Origin: Rhodopirellula sp.
Lineage (GTDB): Bacteria > Planctomycetota > Planctomycetia > Pirellulales > Thermoguttaceae
Assembly (NCBI GenBank): GCA_012728855.1
Contig: JAAYEH010000356.1
Span: 1-36,675, forward strand
DNA: 36,675 bases
Direction: 5' to 3'
The position numbers and the translations under genes are program-made. This document shows positions 9,001 to 18,636 of this stretch, piece by piece. The first letter of the stretch is position 1. The number at the start of each line of letters is the position of its first letter. The notes under the pieces were generated by a model. That model was not told the origin of the DNA, did no database searches, and worked only from the letters and a program-made list of their open reading frames with translations.

Positions 9001-9497
9001 TGTTCCAGACAGGTATTGCACTGGTGATTCGTCGGCAGACCGAGTTGCCCCTTCACTCGTTTCAGAACCAGCAGACGGTCGAAATCGAGCAACGGGTTGG
9101 CCAGCATCGCGTCGTTACGCAGCCTCGCGAAGTTCGCCGCCGTGTCCGGCGACTTGTCACTTACTCGATGGGATACCTCTTTCCAGCGACGCAAGAACTC
9201 GTCGCCCCGTGGATAGCGGTCGCCGAAGGTGTCAATCAGATCCTCAATGGCCAGCCGCAGGCACTCCATCTGGTACGACAGTTCGCTTTTTTGGGCTGCG
9301 ACGGCCGGGTCGTATTGCGGCGGGCGGTGGATCGGCCGCGTCCGCGCCGGCGGTCCGCTGCGAACGGGCGGCACGTGGATTGAGGGCGTCATCGGCCCCA
9401 CCAATTCTTGCGGCGTCTCGGCCGCCTGAACGCGCATCGAAAGCTCAAGAGCTACGATTGCGACCCCGACCGCCGACATCCCACAGACCCGTCGCAT
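6072..9497 (-). CDS. Secreted fusion: HZS-alpha-like propeller, two CxxCH sites and SUMF1 domain
   Basis: A 1141-residue exported protein with an N-terminal signal-like segment (residues 1-26, ending VQAAE). Residues about 190-500 repeat units such as DPCYLPDGRIVFAST and MNPDGSG, typical of TolB/PD40 beta-propellers and of the middle domain of hydrazine synthase alpha. Two haem-binding-type sites CVGCH follow at 596-600 and 646-650; the second is in a DRYCVGCHDGSDG context like planctomycete cytochrome c (PSCyt) domains. Residues about 870-1133 are a formylglycine-generating-enzyme-like SUMF1 domain (VPAGRFVMGD, PTESQWEYAARAG, WGLHDTHGNAAEWT, RVVRGGSY). The anammox role is not implied, because this architecture also fits paralogues of unknown substrate. 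The long 5' leader is purine-rich on this strand. It probably acts in the periplasm. Confidence 0.85.
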   Translation of the reverse strand: MRRVCGMSAVGVAIVALELSMRVQAAETPQELVGPMTPSIHVPPVRSGPPARTRPIHRPPQYDPAVAAQKSELSYQMECLRLAIEDLIDTFGDRYPRGDEFLRRWKEVSHRVSDKSPDTAANFARLRNDAMLANPLLDFDRLLVLKRVKGQLGLPTNHQCNTCLEQKNYGNELAVLSPVGPGGRLETLYRPDDGSFVGEVDLHFSAQRLLCTMPNGRTWQIHELGIDGGNPRQVSREIDDVDHFDPCYLPDGRIVFASTASFTGVPCWHGRQRACCLYRMDADGANMVQLCYDQDLDLHPSVLSNGQVIYSRWDYTGLLHAYVRPLMVMNPDGSGQRAVYGSNCYYPNCLFFPRAVPGDPNKIVATLSGYHGKNRMGELAVLDISRGWSEAAGILHRITHRGEPVVPVALDQLTREASPQFLHPWPLSDKYILTAMQPNNKAAWGIYLVDVFDNITPVLTDPRHDFFEPLPIKPRPTPPMLPDRTDRSKDNAVVILHDIYQGTGLAGVPRGTIKRLRIGAYHFGYPGMAGPDKIGRGGPWEVMRIIGTVPVYEDGSAKFRVPASTPITLQALDAEGKAVQIMRSWYTAMPGETASCVGCHETPRETPLVRNDLAAARPIAEIEPWYGAARGFDFAREVQPVLDRYCVGCHDGSDGDGRSPLPDLRDERFAGRYQGLPLTMLGATRLDPSLLRRFPERFVPCAGMPKPYGALRTLYTPAYEALIPFVRRVNVEDAASRLNPGEYHADTSELIQLLMKGHYGVELDEEAWDRLVTWIDLNGPCHGTWGDVAEIPGRVDRRRHELAVRTGGPKVDPEIVDAVKQDAPAVTAVVPVPAGPTSDERQEAISRLLDESPQTARWNRQTMTLDLGKAAAIELVRVPAGRFVMGDCDGSGLADEWPASSVEVSESFWIGATEITNEQFRRFQPGHCSGVFTKRQIDLDGPGIQLDDPAQPAVRVSWNEAMDFCLWLSEKSGRRVTLPTESQWEYAARAGSSTALAYGGVHVDFSGWANMADRSLACIYEGTAGVAVLQPFPAEMRFDDLAIGTADVASYGTNVWGLHDTHGNAAEWTRSMWRAYPYDPGDGRNDTGPLPRDEKRVVRGGSYCDRPQRCRSAFRLAYPAWQRVHNVGFRIAVEDGQAGGK

Positions 9498-9847
9498 AGC
9501 AAATCTTTCTCAACTTTGGAGTGCGAACGACTTGTCGTCGCTTTCTTTCTCTTTCTTTCTCTCTCTCTTGCCTTTTTTCTCTTCTTTCTTCCCATATACT
9601 CCGTCAAGTAAACAGGCGAAACCCCCACCGGAACAATATCGACACCACTTTTGCGAGTTCTAACAAGCCGGTGCCAAAACCTGCTCCATCCGACCCCTAC
9701 GCTAGCAGGGTGAAATCGATACTCCATCCGCATACTATCTCTAGTGACCTTTACAGGCTACACTTGCGGTTCTGGTGGACCTTGAAGACCGTCCCTTTGA
9801 TCCGCCACCAGGAGATTGAAGCACGCCCCGATTGGAGAAGCAACGCA
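9498..9847. other. Gene-free stretch with polypyrimidine tract, between divergent genes
   Basis: This 350-base gap separates the minus-strand fusion gene from mrp on the plus strand and must hold both promoters. The obvious feature is a 53-base pyrimidine run at 9541-9593 with a single G. No RNA gene, convincing promoter hexamers or operator were found. The region is visibly less GC-rich than its neighbours. Confidence 0.6.
9541..9593. repeat. Polypyrimidine CTTT/CT tract
   Basis: All C or T on the plus strand apart from G9570, with CTTT and CT units. On the minus strand this is an A/G-rich 5' leader about 45-100 bases before the start of the fusion gene. It may form a triplex or act as a purine-rich untranslated leader; both are inference. 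Confidence 0.8.
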
Positions 9848-10930
9848 ATGGCTGATGAAGCCTTAAATCAACAATCCGTCCAGAAGGCGTTGGAGGATTT
9901 TCCCGATCCGGAGACCGGCCGCGGCATCGGCAGGCTCGGCCAGATCCATAACATTCACATCGAAGACCATAAAGCGACCGTCCTCCTTGGGCTGACCACC
10001 TATTCGGCGCCCCTTTGGGAAAAAACCAAGTCGGAACTGGCCAGCCACCTTCGCAGCAGCCTCCCTCAGTTGAGCGATGTTGCGGTCAATGTAGAAGTCC
10101 ATGACCGCCCCGCCGAGAAAATCGGGGAAATCGGCCTGGCAGCCAAGGCGGTCATCGCCGTCGGTTCGGGCAAGGGAGGGGTGGGCAAGAGCACCATCGC
10201 GGCGATCCTCGCCTATGGACTCAAGCGAGCCGGCGCGAGAGTCGGCCTCATGGATGCCGACGTCTACGGCCCCAGCATCCCGCATTTGATCGGTACCAAC
10301 CAGCGACCGGTGGTCCACGAAAACCGTATCCAGCCGGTCGTGGTCGACGGGCTGACGGTCATGTCGATGGGCTTTCTGATTCCGCCCGGCGAGGCCGTGG
10401 TCTGGCGCGGCCCCATGCTCCACGGCGCGATTACCCAGTTTCTCCGCGACACCGACTGGGGCAATCTCGATTACCTGATCATCGACATGCCCCCCGGCAC
10501 CGGGGACATCGCCCTGACCCTTTCACAGCTTCTGCCACTGACCGGGGCGGTGGTGGTCTGCACCCCGCAAGACGTCGCCTTGCTGGACGCCATCAAGGCC
10601 ATCGCCATGTTCGGTAAAGTGAATATCGATGTGCTGGGCATGGTCGAGAATATGAGCCACTTCATCTGCCCCGAGTGCAACGCGCGCCACGACATTTTCG
10701 GTTCCGGCGGCGCCAAGCGGAAAGCCGCGGAACTCAACGTCCCCTTTCTCGGCGAAGTGCCGCTGAACATCGCCATGCGGATCCTCGGCGACGAGGGCAA
10801 AGTCGGCAGTAGTTTCGACGACGAGGCCTCGCGGCCCTATCTGGACGCCATTGGCCTCAATCTGGTTAAGAACTTGGTCAGCAAGCACCGGCAGAAGCCT
10901 GCCATGCCGTCGCTCTCCGTACTGAAGTGA
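9848..10930 (+). CDS. mrp: Mrp/NBP35-family iron-sulfur cluster carrier ATPase
   Basis: A 360-residue cytosolic P-loop protein that carries Fe-S clusters to apo-proteins. Residues about 8-85 form a MIP18 (DUF59-like) domain. The deviant Walker A GSGKGGVGKST is at 106-116, DADVYGPSIPHL follows near 136-147, Walker B LIIDMPPGTGD is at 210-220, and the cluster-bridging CPEC is at 274-277. The ATG at 9848 is chosen because the MIP18 domain begins there. The in-frame extension upstream to 9521 is translated from the pyrimidine-rich gap and is not protein-like. It is followed closely by aconitase, an Fe-S enzyme, which is a functionally sensible neighbour. Confidence 0.95.
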   Translation: MADEALNQQSVQKALEDFPDPETGRGIGRLGQIHNIHIEDHKATVLLGLTTYSAPLWEKTKSELASHLRSSLPQLSDVAVNVEVHDRPAEKIGEIGLAAKAVIAVGSGKGGVGKSTIAAILAYGLKRAGARVGLMDADVYGPSIPHLIGTNQRPVVHENRIQPVVVDGLTVMSMGFLIPPGEAVVWRGPMLHGAITQFLRDTDWGNLDYLIIDMPPGTGDIALTLSQLLPLTGAVVVCTPQDVALLDAIKAIAMFGKVNIDVLGMVENMSHFICPECNARHDIFGSGGAKRKAAELNVPFLGEVPLNIAMRILGDEGKVGSSFDDEASRPYLDAIGLNLVKNLVSKHRQKPAMPSLSVLK

Positions 10931-11009
10931 ACGACGCGCTTTTTTGGACGCACCGATCACCAAGAACCAAGAGATTTTCAAGAGTCGCCCAGGGAGTCCA
11001 ACCGATCCA

Positions 11010-13727
<2,718 letters not shown>

Positions 13728-13742
13728 TTCTCGTGCCGATGC

Positions 13743-15833
13743 TCAACGCAGCGGAGGCTCAAAAACGTCGAAACGCTTCACCGTCACCCTGCCTTCTCCG
13801 GCGGTGATCAACTCGAGAACATGCGATTGATTCGGCAGCGCCTGGAACAGCGTGGTACGGAACTCACCGCCGTTGCCCTGAAAGTCGACAATTCCCGCAC
13901 AAGCACGATAGACGTCGAAGGTGTAGGTATCGCCCGCCTTGTTGAGGATCTTGCCATTCCACGGGTGCAAGAAGGGGACGCACCCCGCTCCGTGCCGCCA
14001 AAGTTCCGGCGGAATGCCGATCTGACCACTGTTGCTGACAAACGGCTTCAACACGTTTCCCTCGCCATCGGCCCCCGTTACGCTGCCCACCAGCTCATAG
14101 TGCCCTTTGTCGTCCGTCACCCGAATGGTCCAGGTCTGTGGAACAAGCCCCCGGCCCAGATCGATGCCGTGAGGACCGATATCGCCGATCGAGCCTTGCG
14201 GCGGCGCGGCATTGTCGCGGCCCGGGACAATCGGACCGGCCAGAAAACAGGGAACCTCTTCCGCGGGCAGGCCATCGAGCCGGATCTTCGCCCTGACGCC
14301 ATCCGGTGCCCTGACGCCGATGAGGTCGATCCGGTTGCCGGTGAATTGAACCCGGATGCGGCTGCCCGCAGCGTCGGTGCCGGCCGCACCGTCGAGCAGC
14401 GTCCAATGCGGTCCCATAGCCGTCGCGCATTCCTGCCCGCCGTCCGTCTCGCTTCGCGTCACACCGAGGCGGCGTTCGCGGTCGTTCGGGTCGTAGGCAT
14501 AGGTATCTCTGGCGGCAAAATGGCGAACGATGTTTTCGTTGATCACCAGCGCCCCGTACTTGGATTGTTGCACTCCGTCTTGCAGCAGACCATGTTCGGG
14601 ATCCACTTCCACTTCCATGTTGTGATCGCGGAGATAATTCGCCCATTCTTTGCGGTTTTCCACAAACTCCACGCCGTACTTCGCGCAAATCCGGCGCATC
14701 TCCGGGATATCCGCGAAATTCGTGGCGTCTTCATCCTTCCCCCAAAAAGAAACGTCGTCCGCTTTCCAATGGACACTCGCCACAACGATGTCGGCGGTTG
14801 TCTGCCTGCGAAGCGTCTGGAAGATCTTTTCCAGGTCGCTTTCCAAGCCGATGCCGTAGAGGAGAACCAGGTCGGGCTGTTCGGGAACCACCACGTGCCT
14901 AGCCCATCCCAGCACATACCGCCAGGGCACCGAGGAGCCGACATGCTTCTTGTAAACAATCGGAGGGGCGTTGGGAAAACGCTGCCGCAGGTGACACGCC
15001 AAGGCGGTGCCGTCGCCCAAGAAATTGAGATAGCTCGGCCCGATCCCCCAGATCAGAAACGGCCGCTCGGGCGAGATTCCCTCGCTGAGTTTGCGGAGGC
15101 TCAGCGCTAGGTTCCGCCCGTCGTCCGGTCGCGGAGACAGATCTCGCTGCGGATACTTGGACCGCCACCTCCAGAATCCCCAATCCGCCTTGACTGCAGC
15201 CGCCCGCAGACGTTCGGGGAGCGGGGGCAGCGTCGTGGGCCGCATCGCATCGATCCGCAATGTGGTGTCAACGGCGCCGGGGGGCAACTCGAAATTCAGA
15301 CAAATGGTTGCCACGTCGCCGCGGTCGTAGCTACCGGCTTGATTCGGAGTGGCTTTGTCGATCACACGAACGTTCGTGAGATCGATCACCGCCCGCTGCC
15401 ACTGTCCTGGCGCCGTCATGTCGATTTCATCGACCCAATCAGCGACGGCAAGCTTCTCGAAGCCCGGACTGCAAAAGTACGCATTGCGTGCCTTCCAGCC
15501 CGCCCCCTCCACGACTTTCAGCCACACTTCAACCGCCTCGGCCTGGGATAAGTCGAGCGGCGTTGCCGGCGACAAACGCAACTCGACAAAACTCTTGGGA
15601 CGTTTCGCCCCGACCTGCGCGTGAACCTGCACGCTGCACTCGCCCGCTACGCGGTCGTCCGAATGCGGCGTGAAGGTGTATTTCTGCCGTGTGTTGTCAT
15701 CCTGCCAGTAGCTCTGCGTCGTCCAGGTGCAAGCACCTTCCGACCAATCCGGCGCGACGTCCGCTTCGGCCGAACTCACGATCCCCGCCGATATTACGCA
15801 TACGATCCCCAAACCGATCCCAATGCCCGACAT
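13743..15833 (-). CDS. Secreted SGNH-hydrolase-like protein with degenerate active site
   Basis: A 696-residue exported protein; residues 1-24 are a signal peptide (MSGIGIGLGIVCVISAGIVSSAEA). Residues about 60-200 look like a carbohydrate-binding or jelly-roll domain. Residues about 259-440 follow the SGNH/GDSL layout: FLIWGIGPSYLNFLGDG, then PDLVLLYGIGLESDLEKIF, TADIVVASVHW, and a final LLQDGVQQSKYGALVINENI. In active SGNH enzymes the first block is GDS and the last is DxxH; here they read GIGPS and DGVQ, so the catalytic histidine appears to be glutamine. Residues about 460-696 form C-terminal beta-rich domains. ATG 15833 is chosen for its signal peptide; a longer frame reaches back into a repeat. 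It may bind rather than cleave glycan esters. Confidence 0.65.
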   Translation of the reverse strand: MSGIGIGLGIVCVISAGIVSSAEADVAPDWSEGACTWTTQSYWQDDNTRQKYTFTPHSDDRVAGECSVQVHAQVGAKRPKSFVELRLSPATPLDLSQAEAVEVWLKVVEGAGWKARNAYFCSPGFEKLAVADWVDEIDMTAPGQWQRAVIDLTNVRVIDKATPNQAGSYDRGDVATICLNFELPPGAVDTTLRIDAMRPTTLPPLPERLRAAAVKADWGFWRWRSKYPQRDLSPRPDDGRNLALSLRKLSEGISPERPFLIWGIGPSYLNFLGDGTALACHLRQRFPNAPPIVYKKHVGSSVPWRYVLGWARHVVVPEQPDLVLLYGIGLESDLEKIFQTLRRQTTADIVVASVHWKADDVSFWGKDEDATNFADIPEMRRICAKYGVEFVENRKEWANYLRDHNMEVEVDPEHGLLQDGVQQSKYGALVINENIVRHFAARDTYAYDPNDRERRLGVTRSETDGGQECATAMGPHWTLLDGAAGTDAAGSRIRVQFTGNRIDLIGVRAPDGVRAKIRLDGLPAEEVPCFLAGPIVPGRDNAAPPQGSIGDIGPHGIDLGRGLVPQTWTIRVTDDKGHYELVGSVTGADGEGNVLKPFVSNSGQIGIPPELWRHGAGCVPFLHPWNGKILNKAGDTYTFDVYRACAGIVDFQGNGGEFRTTLFQALPNQSHVLELITAGEGRVTVKRFDVFEPPLR

Positions 15834-16220
15834 GATGTTTCTCCTCAAACTGTAGACGGAGTTGAAACGGGGACTGGCTCCGAGCGTGGTTTTGGCCCGG
15901 GACTGTCTAGAAATCGACTGCCGCTTGGTGCCTGTCCCCTTTTCAACGGGCCATCTCGGTCCCGTGTCCGCAGCGCTGGTCATTGTAGAATGGCGCCCCG
16001 GAGGCCGACAACGATCTTTGGTACCCCGCCGGCTTGATATTGTGATGTTTGGATTAGCATCGATCAGCGCGGATCAGTGTTCCCCCTCGACTTCTCGTGC
16101 AAATCGAAGAGGATGTAGCGTTTTTATTCGAGTTCGACCACACAATTCAACTCGAAAATAGGCAATCTTTTCCGGAAAGTTGACAGACGTTGTCGGGACC
16201 GCAGACATCGTAACCGGAAA
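15834..16220. other. Gene-free stretch holding a REP-like element
   Basis: No gene is supported here. It contains the GGGGAC-family inverted repeat (15861-15947) directly upstream of the SGNH-like gene, a short direct repeat GATCAGC/GATCAGT near 16062-16077, and a small inverted pair TTCGAGTT (16127-16134) / AACTCGAA (16149-16156). The pair could be a terminator hairpin for the amidohydrolase transcript, but no U-run follows it. Confidence 0.55.
15861..15947. repeat. REP-like inverted repeat, GGGGAC family
   Basis: Left arm 15861-15886 begins GTTGAAACGGGGACTGGC; right arm 15922-15947 ends GCCTGTCCCCTTTTCAAC. They pair imperfectly over 26 bases around a 35-base centre that contains a further GGGACTGTC. 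The right-arm 17-mer CTGTCCCCTTTTCAACG (15932-15948) is repeated exactly at 20024-20040. Confidence 0.75.
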
Positions 16221-17291
16221 TCAAGGACAACCGCAGGCGGAGTGAACCGTTTCGGATCCGCCAAAGAGACTTTCTGCGTTCCGGTGGAATATCCCCTCTT
16301 TCACCGTTTCGCTCTGGGCGGCGGAGAGATGCATTGCCTCCACGGCACTCTTGATTGCTTGGATCACATGGTACGTGTTGTAGGTAAGCTGCCGGCGCTG
16401 GACAGATTCGGCGGCCAGAGCGGGATCGTTCCAGGGGTAGTCGTCGCGAGTAATGAAGATCGCACCGTGGGTTTTCGACCAGGCTTCGACGCCGGTGATC
16501 AGGCCGAAAGGTAAGTCGGTACCGAACACCAGGCGGTCGCGCATGCCCGGGTGCGCGAGCGCCCGGCGGTAGACCTCCGGCAAGGTCGCCGACGACGTCT
16601 CCAGATAGACGTTCGGGTAATCGAGCAGGCCGGAATCGCAGAAGGCAAAGAACTCCGCCGCTTCCAGGTAGCGGCCCATGTGAGCCAGGACGATCGGAAG
16701 GTTGGGGTACTGATCCAGCACCCTTCGCAGATAGTCCTGGTTCCGCTTCTCGCCCATGCCGCGCCCGGATGTGTGGAGCATCAGGACCAGCCGCCGGCGG
16801 TCCATAAACTCTAGCAGAGCTTCCGGGATGAACTCCGGCATCGTCGTCTCGAAAACGCTCTTGCCCAACAGATCGAAGTAGGGCTTCACACCCGAGAACC
16901 GCACTCCTGCGGCGATGGCCGCGTCGAAGGCGGCGACGCTCTTTGCCGCGTCCGTCGGATGAGCGAGAAGAAAGCCTCGGATCTCGGGCGCGGTCTTCAT
17001 GAGCCGGATCATGTAGCCGTTGGCTGCGTCCTGATCCACCTCCTGCAACGGAAAGGGAAACGCCGCCAAACCCACCAGAGTTCTGCCACCGAACAAGCGG
17101 GGATACCAGTCCCGCAACTCTTCCCACGTCAAGCTCGTAAACGTGGACAAGGCGAGCTTCTTCCGATCCTCACGGATGCTTCTCATGACCTCCGGCGGAC
17201 CGAGGTGGACATGGGCATCGAAAATCGTGGCGGGAAGCCAGTCGCGGAGTTCTTGTTGCCAAAGCCCCACGTGATCGACGTACGGATGCAT
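16221..17291 (-). CDS. Amidohydrolase-related (amidohydrolase_2) metal-dependent hydrolase
   Basis: A 356-residue TIM-barrel hydrolase of the amidohydrolase_2 family (PF04909-like). Metal and active-site motifs are visible in order: FDAHVHLG (24-31), H173 in LMLHTSG, H204 in VLAHMGR, and D259 in VFGTDLPFG. Members hydrolyse or decarboxylate small acids and lactones or are of unknown substrate; there is no signal peptide, so it is cytoplasmic. The ATG at 17291 lies 11 bases after the XylR-type regulator on the same strand, so the two are very likely one transcript. This links the enzyme to the sugar-responsive locus diverging from the regulator; lactone or sugar-acid hydrolysis is my inference. 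Confidence 0.85.
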   Translation of the reverse strand: MHPYVDHVGLWQQELRDWLPATIFDAHVHLGPPEVMRSIREDRKKLALSTFTSLTWEELRDWYPRLFGGRTLVGLAAFPFPLQEVDQDAANGYMIRLMKTAPEIRGFLLAHPTDAAKSVAAFDAAIAAGVRFSGVKPYFDLLGKSVFETTMPEFIPEALLEFMDRRRLVLMLHTSGRGMGEKRNQDYLRRVLDQYPNLPIVLAHMGRYLEAAEFFAFCDSGLLDYPNVYLETSSATLPEVYRRALAHPGMRDRLVFGTDLPFGLITGVEAWSKTHGAIFITRDDYPWNDPALAAESVQRRQLTYNTYHVIQAIKSAVEAMHLSAAQSETVKEGIFHRNAESLFGGSETVHSACGCP

Positions 17292-17302
17292 GGCGCCCCC
17301 TC

Positions 17303-18475
17303 TCAGTGGTATCCCGGCTTCAGGCGGCGGCGATATTCGGCCGGAGAGTATCCGGTGTGCTGTCGAAATACGCGACTCAGGTAGGGAACATACTTGAACC
17401 CGCAGCGATGGGCAACCTGCTTGACCAGAAGCCCGCTCTCGACCAGGAGCCGTTTGGCCCGTTCGACCTGAACCCGCTGAATCTCATCGTGGATCGTCCG
17501 GCCCAAGGTGTCGCGGAACCGCTTTTCGAGCGTCGAACGCGAAAGCGGCACCGCCTGGAGCACGTCGGCGATCCGGATGGGATCACATGCATGCTCTCGG
17601 ACGAATCGGACCGCGGTCGCCACGTCCGGATCGTCGCACGCCAGCACATTGGTCGACTGCCGCGCGACGAGCCCTTCCGGCGCAACCGCCCGTGGCGTCT
17701 GCGGCGCGGTGCTGCCGGCCATAAGCCGATCGAGCGCTGCCGCCGCTTCATAGCCGATTCGCTGGGAGCCCTGCTCGATACTCGTGAGGGCCGGATTGGC
17801 GAGTTCGCACATCATCTCGTCATTATCGACTCCCACGACTGCCACATCCTCCGGCACCGCCGCCCCCGCGACCCGGCATGCTTCGAGAACCTGGTGACCG
17901 CGGATGTCGGTGCAGGCCATCAATCCCAGCGGCTTCTCCAGCCCGTGGAGCCACTCGGCCAACTCATTGAGTTGGCGGATCCAACCATGAGCGTCGGCAT
18001 GCCGGCCCCGGTAGATTTCGCAGATTGCGCCGGCGGACTTCGCCCTCTCGCAGAACGCGTGCCCGCGCTCTTCGGACCATCGGTGCATTCGGCTGGGCGG
18101 ATTCCCATAGAACGCCAAGCGAGTCAGTCCGCAATCCAAGAGATGTTCGGCCGCCAGTCGTCCGATCGCTTCATTGTCCGTCGTGAAGTAAGGCGCTTTG
18201 GAATTCGGATCGTACCAGCCGTGTCCGCCGCCGATTCCGACCACGGGAATGTGAAGCCCTCTGACGGCGACAGCGATCTTGCGATCGTCGAAATCGGCGA
18301 TGATGCCGTCGCCGTCCCATCGCTGGAGTTTCGGCAGCTTCTGAAGCGGATTCTCTTCAACATAGAGACTCCACTGGCCGCATTGCCGGACATAGGCGGC
18401 GATCCCCTGTACGACGCGGCGGTCGTATCTCCGCGATACATTGGCCAAGACGGCGATCCGGCGGACTCGGCTCAT
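17303..18475 (-). CDS. XylR-type transcriptional regulator (LacI-like sensor plus AraC HTH)
   Basis: A 390-residue regulator. Residues about 6-275 are a periplasmic-binding-protein/LacI-like sugar sensor (RRIAVLANVSRRYDRRVVQGIAAYV, then FTTDNEAIGRLAAEHLLDCG and VAVVGVDNDEMMCELANPALTSI). Residues about 284-386 carry an AraC-type double HTH (RIADVLQAVPLSRSTLEKRF and VKQVAHRCGFKYVPYLSRVFRQHTGYSPAEYR). This is the layout of E. coli XylR, a xylose-responsive activator. The ligand here is unknown, so no gene symbol is assigned. The start at 18475 matches the family; an upstream extension to 18604 would run through the divergent promoter region. It heads the regulator-amidohydrolase unit and faces the aminotransferase operon. 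Confidence 0.92.
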   Translation of the reverse strand: MSRVRRIAVLANVSRRYDRRVVQGIAAYVRQCGQWSLYVEENPLQKLPKLQRWDGDGIIADFDDRKIAVAVRGLHIPVVGIGGGHGWYDPNSKAPYFTTDNEAIGRLAAEHLLDCGLTRLAFYGNPPSRMHRWSEERGHAFCERAKSAGAICEIYRGRHADAHGWIRQLNELAEWLHGLEKPLGLMACTDIRGHQVLEACRVAGAAVPEDVAVVGVDNDEMMCELANPALTSIEQGSQRIGYEAAAALDRLMAGSTAPQTPRAVAPEGLVARQSTNVLACDDPDVATAVRFVREHACDPIRIADVLQAVPLSRSTLEKRFRDTLGRTIHDEIQRVQVERAKRLLVESGLLVKQVAHRCGFKYVPYLSRVFRQHTGYSPAEYRRRLKPGYH

Positions 18476-18636
18476 CGGTACAGTCTCTGGCGTATTCGGC
18501 GCGGGAACATTCGCAACACCACGGGGCTGTCGGTACGGTTTGCACGCAAAAGTATAAGCGAAAAACGAAATATCGTAAACCTCCCGGGCTATACTGAAGG
18601 GCAAATGTGCTGTCCGGACGGCTCAGGAGAATCGCC
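18476..18636. promoter_or_regulatory. Divergent control region of the catabolic locus
   Basis: This 161-base gap separates the regulator from the aminotransferase operon. It contains TTTGC-AC-GCAAA (18539-18550), a short perfect palindrome, with GGTTT just at its start and AAACC at 18577-18581 as a wider inverted flank. A TATACT at 18590-18595 could be a -10 element for the rightward operon; I see no good -35. The centre is A/T-rich. A regulator binding site here is inference. Confidence 0.4.

Noticed and set aside
6072..9497. A true hydrazine synthase subunit, implying anammox metabolism
   Set aside because: The SUMF1 fusion and the absence of beta and gamma subunit genes fit the broad planctomycete paralogue group better.
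16127..16156. Rho-independent terminator
   Set aside because: The 8-bp stem is present but the loop is 14 bases and no T-run follows on either strand.
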